Below are positions 22,988-34,907 of a DNA stretch of 64,000 nucleotides, piece after piece. The stretch is from assembly GCF_030272615.1 (NCBI RefSeq), contig NC_081412.1, forward strand, positions 105,652,296 to 105,716,295. The letters are read 5' to 3'. Made by a program: the position numbers and the translations under genes. Each line of letters opens with the position of its first letter. Within the stretch, counting starts at the first letter, position 1. Under the pieces are notes generated by a model. The model searched no databases. It worked only from the letters and a program-made list of their open reading frames with translations, and had not been told where the DNA came from. Origin of the DNA: Cryptomeria japonica. Its lineage: Eukaryota; Streptophyta; Pinopsida; Cupressales; Cupressaceae.

Positions 22988-25520
22988 TGTTAGACACAAT
23001 GCACCACTGAGAGGGGGGTGAATCAGTGGTTCTCAAACATTTCCCTTAAACTAACTCTATGAATGTATACCGATTAACAGTTGTAGTTGAATGCAAACTT
23101 ACTGGTTAGTGAGGAGACTAAACACAAATGCATTCACACAAAGGTACATCACATAACACTAGCATGTATGAGGAAAACCCAAGATGGGAAAAACCTCAGT
23201 GAGCAATGTTGTTGGAGTCTACTACTCCAATCCAGCCTCACAATGAATCTTTGTTACAATGTTTAGGGCACCAACCCAAGGAGCATCAACCCCTAACTTG
23301 TTTATGGGCTACAACCCAAAGTAGCTACAACCCCTACACTAAGCTATAACTTAGTGATCACATTGAACATTCAAACACAAAAGTAATATCCTGGTTACAA
23401 AAGAGTTTTGCAATCTCTGCACACAACTTCCTTCTATCGGTGAGACACCTTCTCTGCTACATCGGTTCACTCTTTTGTTGCTCTCATCTACTACTGCATT
23501 GCTGATAAACTCTACTGGTTCAACTCTACTCTTCTTTTCCTTTGCTAGATCTCCTTCTCATTGCTCTTCTTTCAGTCCTCTCAACTATCTTCTTGTCAGA
23601 TCAAGTTCCTACTAGTTATCTCCTCATATGCACTCTAGCTACTATACCGGTTGCTCAAACCATACTGGTTGACCCTCTTTTAAACCTTATTACCAATTTA
23701 ACCTTCACTCCTTCAGTCACTTCTATCCTTAGCTATTTTCCCTCTAACTTATATAGCTCTCTCATGCAGAACTTAATCACTTCGTAGTAGCCCTATCTTC
23801 TTCTATTTAGCAACAACCTTCAATGATTTTGGCATTCTTATTTAGAACCTATTTTCCCACCAAAATCCAATTCAAATCTCAGGCAGTTAGGGCTTCCTCA
23901 TCAACCTCAAGGAAAACTAAATCCAATTAGATCTTATCCAATCCAATCCTTTAGACAATTGTTTTCACAACACCGCCATTAATGCACCTTCCAATACATG
24001 TTTTCCAAATATAGAAAACATGGCCCTGTATCTTGACCTACATCTGTCTCATTAATATCACAATCTGATTTCCTTGTTTCAATCTAGGTGCCAACAACTC
24101 CCTAATTTTTCTCTATCATTTATTCTTCCTCAAGCCACACTCCTCTGATCTGATCCATAAATCACAGGATCCATATTAAATGCACACCTGTAGAAACACC
24201 TATCCCTACACGACACTTCACCAACCTCTACGAGTTTTCCACATCATCTCTACATGGTATCCACATTGACCAACGACTAGCTTGGATCTTCATGTCAGTC
24301 CATATAGGATCACCGGACAAATACTCTACTAGTTCTTCTTATCTGCCAGTTTACTAACCCTGCCAGTATCTTACAATGTACCAGTTATTCTCCATGTCTG
24401 CTCTTTTACTGAAATGCCGGTGGAACTTCTTAACTGGTCACTAGACATGTCTACCCATAGCATGCTCATTCTCATTAGGTAGAGTCACATATCTTATCCT
24501 CTTCGCTTCCTTACCAGTTCTCATGCTTACTGGTAGCCATCCTAATGACAACATGTCATCATCCTTCAGTTGTTTCCAACAAGGCATCTGCATGCTGATT
24601 TCATTCTCTATTTTTAGATGCACCACTTTTCCTCCTTTTTCATCAGCCTGAATAACATCTATGTGGTTTGTCATGGTGAAAAACTCATCACACTTCATCT
24701 GTTCCGACATCCCAACATGCCTTCTTTGTCGGTCCAGTGCATAACCCTGATTTCATGCACTAGAGGCATTCCTTCGATTCACTAGTAGATCAGATGTGAG
24801 CCTTCAAACACTTTCCTTTGCCTCATCTACCTTATCTCATGGAACTATGATGCACACTATGCATAATAGGAGATAAACTCCATATACCAATGGAGTGACC
24901 CCTTGTTATCAGTATCTGACAATGCACTCATGTGACTTCCTTGTTTGTGCAACACATCTTCAAATAGGCACATGTGATCTAGTGTGGGTACATTCACTCT
25001 CAATCATCTCTTCATATTGTGATTGCATCTTCATTCGGTGGGATTCATGTTGTTCTGCAACCACACAGTGTACCAATGACTTGTTCATTCTTTTCTTCGA
25101 TGTTGATGTGATTTAACTAACATTCTGCCTCTTCATCACAAACAACAACTCAAGCACCTTGCCCATCTTATTTGTTCACTGGTCATAATCTTACCAGTTG
25201 ACAACCACTCACTTTGTTGATTTGTCTTCTTCATGTCAACATATCACTTACCAGTTGACATCCTTTCCTTACTGGTGATACACTGTACAAGTAACCTATC
25301 CATCTCATCTACACAAGTTAGGCACTAGCTTGTGTACTGGTGACTCTATTGGTCATCCATCTGAATGACATTCTCTTCCTTACCTTACCAGTGTCTTGCA
25401 ACACAAGGTGATATCAAATATATCTCAACCTATCCTCCTCCATGACAGTGTTGCACAAACATCTCTTCTACCTATAGTCACCCCATACCGGTTGACATCA
25501 ATGAAAATACAATGCCAACA
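22988..25520 (-). mobile_element. Solo LTR F (2533 bp), target duplication TTCCC
   Basis: TGTTAGACAC to AATGCCAACA on the + strand, flanked by TTCCC at 22983-22987 and 25521-25525. Orientation is set by the CTGAGAGGGGGG run and GGAAAACCC...GGGAAAAACC block near its left (3') end and the GGTTGACATCAATG segment at its right end. The same family occurs as a + strand solo LTR at 57391-59843. No gag, pol, primer site or second LTR is present, so recombination between two LTRs has removed the interior. Frames inside it are not recognisable proteins. It is rich in ACCGGT-derived motifs. Confidence 0.92.
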
Positions 25521-25774
25521 TTCCCACAATGGTTTTTCCCTTTAGCGGGTTTTCCACTTACAAATCTTGGTGTCATGTGGATGGTATTTATTCTCTGATT
25601 ATTGCTTGTGCTTAATTGGTATATCTCCTATTTTGGTATTTGGTTTATGCATTCTAGTATTGATCTTTTGGGTTCCGGTATTAAAGTTTGAATTGCTTAA
25701 GGTTCCAGTAATCTGTTGACAACTAATTCACCCCCCCCTCTCAGTTATCTTTTAGTTATTTGAACTATCTAACA

Positions 25775-26045
25775 ATGTCCTCTCTACAAGGACTGATCCA
25801 TAACAATCTACATATAGTAGTTGTATTATAATTGGAATTTAAACATGTGTTGAAGTTATCTAGTACATTGGATGTCCCCTCTGTTTAGCTACAGAAACTG
25901 ATATTTTATCTCATCCAGTTGTCTATTGTACATTTTCTTCTTCAACTGTGAACACAAAAAGATAAAATGAAACAAAATGTCATAGTAAAACTTGATAATA
26001 TCTACTTCCTAATGCAAAACGTGATTAGAAAACATTGCAAAATGT
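25775..26045. other. Short spacer, no feature recognised
   Basis: Sequence between the R1 3' LTR and the LINE ORF2 stop. The 5 bp after R1 is ATGTC, a possible target duplication. The rest may be the LINE 3' untranslated region (minus strand), but I see no poly(A) tail to confirm it. Confidence 0.4.
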
Positions 26046-27057
26046 CTACTTTTTTAAATGTGCAACAAAATACACTCTCATAGAATCAGCAATCACATTC
26101 TTATGAAGTCTCAAACCAAACAATGCTTCTTTCCATCGTAAATCAAAACCAAAAATAGCAGGGAGGCGGTTAAATATGATATTCCATTTCTTTTTCATTC
26201 TCAAATAGTCCCAAAACATATGTTTTAGACTCTCCCTACTCTGATAGAAAGGACAGTTGGCTTATTGTAATTTCAAATAATTTAATCTCTCCCCAATAGG
26301 TAACTTATGATGCAAGATTTTCCAAGACAAAATTTGTGCATTTACTTTTGCCTTTGTCTTCCAAATCTGAGCACTTAAGCTCCTCCAATTATTTTCTTTC
26401 AATTTACAGTTCCATTTTCTATTTAGTCTTGGGTTAAATTTCAATGACAAAAGCAATTTAAAATAAATCTTTTTCAAAGGAAAAGAAGCAAATGGATAAC
26501 TCTCAAGCCAGTGCTAGTCCTTAAATAAATCACACTGAAGGGGTGTGCAAAGTTTTAAAAGAAGCTCCGTAGGAACCAAGGATTTAACAAAAACCAAGAA
26601 ACCCTTAAATTTGTTATTCAGACAAAAAGAATTTTTAGAAATAATCCATTTGTTCCTATCAAGAGCACTCAAATCCCAAATTTCACCAAACCGCCTTATC
26701 CCTTTCTTGAAAAAATAATATTCACGCTTAGGAAAGATGATAGTCAATGGCTACCCTTGATATTAAATCAATAAATTCCACCAAATAGAGGAGTTATCAA
26801 AGCTAAAACTATGCAACAATGAATCTTTCCTCCAATCAAGAAATTGACAGACTTGTTTCTAGGCTTTCCAAATGGATTACAATGGAAAGGAAGCTTTAAC
26901 ACGAAAAAAGGGAGCTAATAAAATTTTGTCTAGCCATCCCACATTTTGCCAATCGTTGTTCCTATTAGCAAGTTCTATTCAATGTCATACCAAAATATTT
27001 CATTGTTCATCACTAGACACAACTCTAATTATTCACTTAGAAACAAAACAAATCCGT
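26046..27057 (-). pseudogene. LINE (L1-type) ORF2 C-terminal remnant with zf-RVT domain
   Basis: On the minus strand the final coding stop is at 26046. Reading back from there, 71 codons (26048-26261) follow a TAA at 26262 in the same frame as 26477-26262. Together they give AQILSWKILHHKLPIGERL and then ANCPFYQSRESLKHMFWDYL, the layout of the zinc-binding domain at the end of plant LINE reverse transcriptases. The usual second Cys of the first pair and the late Cys are Tyr here. Upstream, 26747-26514 and codons to about 27057 have the LINE-like text DWRKDSLLHSFSFDNSSIWW in broken frames. The RT catalytic domain is not present; the copy is cut off at 27057. Confidence 0.72.
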
Positions 27058-28230
27058 TGTGTCCTGGGGTCCAAGAGACCCAGAATTATTATTTTTATTT
27101 GATTAATGCCTTGTGGATTTAATAGTTTGTATTTATTTATTTAATTAGCTTAATCGATTTATTGTTTAATTAATTATTTTATATTTATTTATTGTTTAAT
27201 TATTTAAGGCTTTTATTTTATTATGGCTTTATACTAAATTTGAGGCTCTTATTTATTTAATCGCCCTTGTCTTATTTATTATTAGGCTTGGTTTATTATT
27301 TATTCATTTATATGAATTTTACATTATTATAATATTATATCTCTTGTTACTATATATGGGTAAATAAATATTATATAACTTACCTACCCTTTATGATTGT
27401 TGGCTAATAAGCCTCGGGAAAATAAAATATTATATTTGTGCATGGTAGATAGATTATATAGTATTTTGGAATAATTCTATTGGCTAGATTTTGGTTATAG
27501 TTTGAATGCAATTTTTATTTTAGTTTGAATGCAATTTTTATTTATTTGACCGCATAGGCATTTTGTTGGGTTAGCAATTCTCAAGTTTATTTCTATATTT
27601 TGAATTCATGGCTGGAGATTTGGATTTGGTTTGGCTTGGATTGGATTTGTGGATTATGCTTCTACAATTTCATTTGCCATTACTTAGATTTTCTAGGTTG
27701 GTGAAGCTTTCTTCTCTCTGCAATTTTATTTTCTCAGAATGAGTGAATGCATTGTGTTTTGAGAAAGATTGTATTTGGGAGATTTGGGGAGACCTATTGA
27801 ATATAGTTTTATCATATGGATTTGAAGAAAAAATATTTATATGGAGTTTTATTGATTTCTTTCCTGTCGTGATTGACATTTGCCTCTCTATGAATGCTCT
27901 ATGATTTGTGATTTGGTATAGTTCTCTGTGGATCGATTTGTTCTGGAGATGTTGTATTATTTCCCATTTGATCATACTCTTATCATGTTGGATTCTTCAT
28001 GTGTTTCATTTTTTATGTGTGGCTCTGTGTGTGAATGAGATGGCCCAGAAGTCTCCATGTATAATTTTGATTTGCCTTGTGTATCAATATCATACTTGTT
28101 TATGATTATTCCTTTAATTTCTATTAGCCTGGACGACTCTATTTATAGTGTTTTTGGCCCTATTCATAGTCCCAGTAAATTATTGTACCTTATCATTTTT
28201 TTCATTTTTCGTATTCTAAAACTTTTTACG

Positions 28231-28420
28231 AAAGCACTATTATAGTTAACAAAGGCGCTAACCTATTTTTCGAAGGTGCCATTTCATTATATGAAAGCAC
28301 TATTGTATTTTATAAATGCTCTTTTAGTATTTGTAAAAGCTCTATTCCATTTTATAGGGGCATTGTTATGTTGGTCAAAAGCGCTAAAGGATTGGTCAAA
28401 GGTGCTACTTCTTTGGTAAA
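28231..28420 (+). repeat. 21-bp minisatellite, about nine imperfect units
   Basis: Units of 20-22 bp begin with AAAG(C/G)(G/C)CT-like text: AAAGCACTATT, AAAGGCGCTAA, AAGGTGCCATT, AAAGCACTATT, AAATGCTCTTT, AAAAGCTCTAT, AGGGGCATTGT, AAAAGCGCTAA, AAAGGTGCTAC. A consensus start is AAAGGCGCTATT. Confidence 0.75.
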
Positions 28421-28589
28421 AAATGATGCACTGTCATGTATGTGCAAATCTTCTCTATGACTGTGCTTTTGATGATTTTGATTTTTTAGGTCAATTTTCT
28501 CAATTCTGTGACTTGTACCGGAGGTTTATTTTGATGTTTTTTTATTTTTCCAGCATGGCCTTATGTTTAGATTTAATTATTTTATTGTA

Positions 28590-28735
28590 TTTTGGCTCTA
28601 ACAAGTTGATTGAGCCTTGTCGTAGAGGATGTTTGCTACTCCAACAAGTTGGCATACCTTGTTGTTGAGGTTATATTCATGGTTTGCTCTAGTGAGTTGA
28701 TGAGCCTCGTTGTTGAGGATTTATTTATCCGTATG
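28590..28735 (+). repeat. Three imperfect copies of a ~50-bp repeat
   Basis: Each copy contains a form of CAAGTTGATGAGCC followed by TTGTTGTTGAGGATTT (near 28610, 28648 and 28695). Copies differ by substitutions and small gaps. Confidence 0.6.
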
Positions 28736-31021
28736 GTTGTATGAGATGTTGTTATGTGTTATTATGCAATATTATGGCTATGTGATATATTGATCATGTT
28801 GAGGCTCTTAATTACTTGTTGGAATTTTGGCAATTGGATTGCATTGCTTATTGTTATATCGATGTTGCATTTGAGCCTCCTTGTGATTTATTGTTGTACT
28901 TCCTTAAGGTCTTGGAACATGGTAAGGGAGAGTGGGATTTCATGTGATGACTAGGGTTGTGAGAGATAGGATACTAGGAGGTTCCTAGAAAGGATGCTTA
29001 GAGTCTAGACCACCAAGGAACATTGAAAGTTTTCCTTGTTTTAATTAAGTGATAGCATTAATAATTAATTAGATGGGTTGGGTAATTAGGATTCATCTAA
29101 TCAAGAGAATAATGTATGTGAGCCCCAAGACTTAGTCCTAGGGAGGATGTTTTAGGATAAGCTTGGGAAGGCCATAGTGATGGAAATCCAAACTCCCTTG
29201 TTCTCTCATAGGTTGAGATGGCTCCACATGTCTATCAAGATTATGTCTTATATTTGAGGATAGCCTACAGAGAAATGTCTATCAAGGTGGTTCCTTCTAT
29301 GTGAGGATAGCATGTGATGACACTCCACTCCTACATGTGTCCTTGGTACTTGTTCCTTATGCCTTGAATATTGGTACACATCTAAGAGTTTCTATATCTT
29401 GTGATTAGCCATGTGATGTGATTTGGCTTATGCTTATTAGTTGCTTCATGTTGTGATTTTGGAGTTGTTGAGTCTCCTTGGTTGTTAGGTATCATCTTAG
29501 TTCTAGAGTGTGTGTGACCTTGTGTCATCCCCTAGCATGAGGGGTGGTTCCTTTGGTTCCACATGGTCAAGTGGTTTGATTCCTTCTTCCATTGGTATGT
29601 TATTCATTGGATTCTTTATGTATGGATGTGGATTCTTGCATCTTCAATTATGGATGGACATTGTAGCAAATGGATGTATTTGATCTTATGACATATGTAA
29701 TTATAGATATCATGAGATTGATATAATTTGGATGAAGTATATGTATTTGTAGATGATGCCTTAGGAAATTGTGTATGTCTCTTGTAAGAGATCATATGAT
29801 GTATCTTAATGTATCTTGTGATTATTTCATTAATAAAAATAATAGTATTGGATTAGTTGTTGTGTACTTAAAATTATGTGGATGTTATGATGTTTAAGTA
29901 AACATTAATAATGTGATTAATATCATCTTGGAATGGACTAATGATGTTAGGAGGAAAGTATAAATGGGATTAGGAACATTTGGATTTGGTGTTCTTAAAA
30001 TGAACCTAATTGGGTTGAATAGTATTGCATTGTTAATGTATGGATTCATAATAGCTGGATTAGAAATTATCTTACATATGTTGCATGAAAAGAACAATAG
30101 ATAATAGAGTTATAATGTATTGAATTGTGGTAGTGATTATAATGTTATTGCTTATGTTAGTAGTGTAAGTAATGACATTGAGATACCCTAGGGAAGATAG
30201 ATGTGGCATTGTGTTCATTTCCACTTGCATTATAGTTCTTGTGATTATGCTTAAGTGTTCATGTTTGTTAAGTGTGTATTATATCAAAGTATGTTTAATG
30301 CATGTGAGTAGATGGTTATGTGTTGCATTATATGATATTTAAAAAAAAAATTATCTCTATCTATTGTTACTTAGTTTAATCTAGTTAGGGTATTTCTCTA
30401 GGAGTAAATTCTAGGAGATATACCTAAAATCTGTAATGGTTGATAAGAAGATGGATGATGCAATGCTCTTTTAGATGTGATCACAAATGTTGGATGTAAT
30501 AACATGGAAAAAAAATGAACATGGATGACCTAGTCAAACACACATGCTTGCATGAATATTGTTGTAACTTTTCTCCATGATTCTTGAAGAATATGGTGGA
30601 AAGAAATTTTTCCTTGAATGATTGATAATGCTTTATTACCGATGCTTGAATGTACGAATACTATGGATGGAGTCTTATATTTAAATTGAATTAATAGGAT
30701 GTCGTTATATAGGTTTCCCTAGGCAAATTACCAATTAGGCCGACCTCCAACAATCAATTTGAGCTATATGGACCAAAATCGATTGTGGAGGAAGAAAGCC
30801 CACCCAAATTTTAATTGGATCTTTCTTAAGGTGGGTGGGGGGGAGGGGTGTGCAGGGAAATGGAGTGCCCTGGTCTAGTTCTCCAAAGATAGGACCAATA
30901 AATTAGCAAATGGGGGAGGACAACTCTAGGATGGGGCCCACTCAATAGTGTTAATAGGTGACATAAAAATCAGAGAAAAATGGGGCCAAAATGGGCCTAG
31001 GGGGAATGGATATAGGACACA

Positions 31022-31204
31022 CTAAGGTAGGAGCACAAACATGAGGTTTAAATTATACCGGTTACAATTTATGATGCTATAAAATGTGCTATAAATAATG
31101 GTGAGAATTAAATATTATAAATCATTTTCCCAATACATTATAAGTTCCTTAGTACATTGTCCAAGGATGTTCAAACCATGTCATAGGATTTACAAGGTAG
31201 ATGA
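31022..31204. other. Unassigned sequence left of element H
   Basis: AT-rich and noncoding, with one ACCGGT site near 31058. It may be part of the 27058 unit or the remains of H's missing pol. I cannot assign it. Confidence 0.4.
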
Positions 31205-32631
31205 AATCTTAATCCTAGCAGGTAATCCTTTCTCTTTGTAGAGTATCCCAAAAATATTCCTTCATCTGACCTTACATCAAACTTTCTAGGGTCTTCTTCA
31301 TCTCTTATTATATAGAACTTGCTTCCAAATATTCTAAAATACTTGACAACAAGTGGTATTCCATGTCATGTATCATAAGGTGTCTTTGTATGATTCACTC
31401 TTATGTGTACCTTGTTAACAATATAGACAATAGTATGCACAACTTCTTTCTTATACAAACTAGGTAGGTTAGAATCTCTCAAAAAAGTTCTAGACATCTC
31501 AACAATAGTCATATTCTTTCTCTCAATAACTTCATTCTACTAAGGAGTCCTAGGTGAATAAAACTATCTTCTAATACCATGTTCTTCACAAAATCTATCA
31601 AATTCATTTGATGTAAATTATCCTCCTCTATCATACCTCAAACACTTGATTCTCAACCATAGATTTGAATATCTTAAATCTATCAAATACTTCAGACTTT
31701 TCTCTTAAGAAACTATCCTATGTCATAATAATCATCAATATTCAACATAAAATACCTTTTTCCATTGAGTCCTCTTATCCTTGTAGGTATGCATAAGTTT
31801 GTGTGAATCAACTCTAAGGGCCTTGTAGTATAATATTCTTTATTTTTTATTTTTTTCTTTGTCTTCTTTCCAATATGACATCCCTTGCATACTATATTAG
31901 CAAGTTTGATAATTTTTGGTAAGTCTCTCACATCATGAGTTGAACTAAGCTTCACCATGTTGTCAAGGTTATCATATCTCAATGTTTTGTGCCATAACCA
32001 ACATTCATTGTTCTACGCCAACAAACAACTACTTGCACTATTTTCATTCACATAGTAGACATTCCCATTTGTTCTTATGCCTACTACAACCAATCTTCTA
32101 AAACCCCCTTTTTTGATCTCACATCTGGTTCCATGAAATATGAGCTTGTGGCCTTTACTGCACATCTGACACACATTTAAAATATTATGTCTTAAATATT
32201 TAACATAATAAACATCATTTATCTTATACTTACCATCAAGAGTTATGGTTCATTTACCACAAATAGGTGTTACCTCTTCACCAACAAACTTTATTGATCC
32301 ACCATCATACTTGTCAATGTTTATGAACTTATTTCTATCATTCGTCATGTGATTTGAGCATCTATAGTCAATTATTCAAGATTTAGGTTCCACTTTAGCA
32401 TGTAGTGCAATCTTTTAGTCATTTAGCTTCCATTTTTATTCTTATCATACTCTACCTTTCATTATTCTTTTCTTCTACGGCTAAAAATAATGATTTTTCA
32501 TTTGAGTCATTACCATCTTCATCTTCAAAGGAGTAGGACTCCATTGAAAAATAACTCTTTTTAGACTTATGTTTGTTATCTAATCTCTTTTTTTTGTCAT
32601 CTTCTATAAATATCGTTTCTCTTGTTATCAT
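31205..32631 (-). pseudogene. Element H protease and integrase remnant
   Basis: From right to left: an acidic, Ser-rich linker after gag (about 32630-32450); a protease-like DCRCSNHMTND near 32345-32380, where the usual Ser-Gly after Asp is changed; the DVYYVKYLRHNILNVCQ segment; GAG-pre-integrase (ECWLWHKTLRYDNLDNM...CKGCHIGK); and integrase starting ELIHTNLCIPTRIRGLNGKRYFML (31982-31713). The last recognisable text is DEGIFLGYSTKRKDYL at about 31260-31210. Several stops and frameshifts break it. The sequence ends where unassigned DNA begins. Confidence 0.8.
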
Positions 32632-33198
32632 CATGTTGTTGGATATTGTTGAGAAATTTGTTGGAATGTGTTGTTGTCATTGATGTCAAAATATTCATTT
32701 GTGTGTTCTAGTGTTGCAGACAGATTAAGTGATTTGGTTTGGCTAGAGTGTTGTATATGAGTTGTTGTGGACTAAAGGGTTTTGAGATAAGTATCTCTAG
32801 TTGATTCAGCCAAAGTTTCAGTGGTCTGCATGGTGATTCGATCAAGTTATAATATCCGATGTTGCGGTTAGTTTTTCAATTGTTCAGTGTTGTTTAGTGT
32901 TCTAGATTTGCTCTGCATTACTCTGCATTTGATTATCTTGGTTTGCGGATTTGGAAGAGTGTTTGGGACATTCTAATGTGTCCTCAATTTATATGGTTCA
33001 TGATTTGGAGGTCTACAAGTGTATTTTTCAGTTTAATAGTCAGTTCAATTAGTGTTCTTGAAGTTTGATATAATGATGATGAAGATTCTAGTAAGTGGTG
33101 ATGTTGCGGTTGTTGTTGTGGTAATTCATGATGCTTGTTATTGATGATTTTCATTATTATGGTGGTGTTCATCATGTTCTTGATCGACATGATGATTG

Positions 33199-34574
33199 TG
33201 ATGGTATGATGAAATAATAAATCTGGTCAACTATTGAGAGGAGGGGGGCTGAATCAGTAGATAGAAAAACTAATAATAACTTCACCAATCTCAAAAATCA
33301 ATCTCTCAAAGTAAACTTAGAACTATAAATGTAATACCACTGTAAAGATAAAAACTCATAAGATAAACCGGTTGATTTCTTCATATCTCAATACTTCATG
33401 TTATCATGACTTATCAAAGTAGTTAAGTAGTTAATTAAATCAACCATAAAAACATAACCACAAAAACATTCACCACTTGACACAAATATTTTTGACGTGG
33501 AAACCCAAATAGGTAAAAACCACAATGAGATGAAACTCACAAGATAACTATCTAAACTCTTCTAAAGTTTGCCCTGTTAGGAGCCTATCCTGTTAAAGCT
33601 TTACAAAATTCTTGTTAAGAACTGATACTATTAGGAATCACCTAGTTAAGGGATTGACTACAATGTGTTGTTAGAAGCAATACCCTATAAGGAGTAACCT
33701 CGGTAGAGGATTTGAAAATCCAAACTAATGGATCACCTTGTTAGAGGATTTTAATAACACCAAGCTTGTTAGATCTTACCCAGTTAGGGGATTTCATTTC
33801 TACTATAATTGTTAGAAAAATAATAGGAGTTTGTTGATCTGTCTGAATAACACTACACTTTCTTGATCAGATCCATTTCATGCTCCTATCTGCCTTTACT
33901 CAAACTAGAGATACATTATCTGATTCGGCAACCACACACTCAACTGATCTTTGCTAACTCTTTGCCAACTCATTAAACTAAACAACTTCATCGACCTTAT
34001 AAAAAAATCAATTAGGTCGGTAACACAACAAAAACCTAATTCTCATAGAGATTAAAAACAAACCGGTTCAAGTATGACCGTTGGATTACATAGCAATATT
34101 TGCACATCAATCAAGAAAAACTTGAATGCTTCTTGATCACCGCTTCATTGAACTTAGTAACTCATCACGCACTTTGCATTATATGCAATACATTTGCTCA
34201 TTCCCTAGACAAGAACCGTTACAACAACTTGCCAAAATCTCTTGAAATTGTCTTCATACAATAATCATGTGTATCATAATAATTACCGCTCATCATCAGA
34301 TTATAAACCAATATAACCAATTCACCAAACTTAATCAGTTAGGGTTTATCAAAAACAACATGCAAGGTTTACCAATTACATCAATAGATAGGATTTACAC
34401 CGGTTACTGGTTCACTCCACAAATTCTTCCTATACCAGTTACAGTTTCCTTCACTTTTTCATCCTACCAGTTACAAAATAATATTACAACAATATCAACA
34501 ATATAATTACCAGTTAATTGACATCAATGACAACATAACATATCATTAATGCAATCTTCATGTAAATGCCAGCA
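33199..34574 (-). repeat. 3' LTR of element I (1376 bp)
   Basis: TGATGGTATG to TGCCAGCA. It carries GAGGAGGGGGG near 33238, a GACGTGGAAACCC block at about 33494-33506, and several ACCGGTTAC/ACCAGTTAC motifs at about 34399-34472, in the same U3 position as the array in element C. Confidence 0.9.
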
Positions 34575-34907
34575 ATTCCCCCCTTTGGCATTGATGGCAA
34601 TACAAATATCAATACCATTGATTGCTGGAGTGATTGTGAATAGGAATCTTGGTTTACATTACCAAGTATTCACCATGCTCTCCATGTCTTCAGCTTGTCG
34701 TTGGTTCTTCTTCCCAATATCACATAATTCTTCTCCCCCTTTGACAACAATGCCAAATTGAAAGTAAAACATGTAATGTTAAATTTCACTATGCATCATC
34801 AATAATCTACAACTTGATGCTCCCCCTGTGGAATAAATCCACTTCTACACCAATCCTTTTGTAAAATTCTGCAAGTAGCTCCAGGACTAATGTAATCTAC
34901 ATCATAC
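34575..34907 (-). other. Element I 3' untranslated region with purine tracts
   Basis: The final PPT is the complement of ATTCCCCCCTTTGGCATT at 34575-34592. Two more boxes lie at about 34730-34746 and 34819-34832. No coding is seen. Confidence 0.75.

Larger units (their letters stand above)
1..25774 (+). mobile_element. Outer Ty1/copia retrotransposon R1, 5' end off-window, split by three insertions
   Basis: Four separated + strand blocks join into one copia element: gag to integrase (1-2075), RT/RNase H (11024-12206), 3' untranslated region (12207-12465 resuming at 21902) and 3' LTR (22009-22987 resuming at 25526). Each block continues where the previous one stopped when compared with the related complete element at 47889-54632. 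The interruptions are a tandem minus-strand pair, a minus-strand copia element and a solo LTR; the last two have perfect 5-bp target duplications. The 5' LTR, primer site and gag start lie left of the window, so R1's own target duplication cannot be tested. About 300 bp of integrase/RT linker is missing at the first junction. The copia class is certain; that all blocks are one element is inferred from collinearity. Confidence 0.85.
22009..25774 (+). repeat. 3' LTR of R1, split by solo LTR F (about 1.23 kb net)
   Basis: It begins TGTTGGCCAT after the polypurine tract and ends ATCTAACA at 25774. The first part is 22009-22987 and the second 25526-25774, which resumes ACAATGGTTTTTCCC. The second part holds the GGTTTTTCCC/GGGTTTTCCAC block and the TTCACCCCCCCCTCTCAG tract. 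Its layout is like the K LTRs at 47889 and 53543. Confidence 0.88.
27058..31021. other. About 4 kb of noncoding AT-rich DNA, possible long solo LTR
   Basis: No protein family is recognisable here. The segment starts TGTGTCCT and a matching inverted AGGACACA lies at 31014-31021. Just inside the left end is a small hairpin (GGGTC TCTTG GACCC read on the minus strand), like the one next to the left end of the 4.26-kb insertion. The left edge cuts the LINE. No 5-bp target duplication is visible (TCCGT versus CTAAG), so the right boundary is a guess. It contains a 21-bp minisatellite and a three-copy ~50-bp repeat. Confidence 0.35.

Noticed and set aside
27058-31021. Confident call of a second long solo LTR
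   Set aside because: No target duplication could be found (TCCGT versus CTAAG), so it is kept only as a weak candidate.
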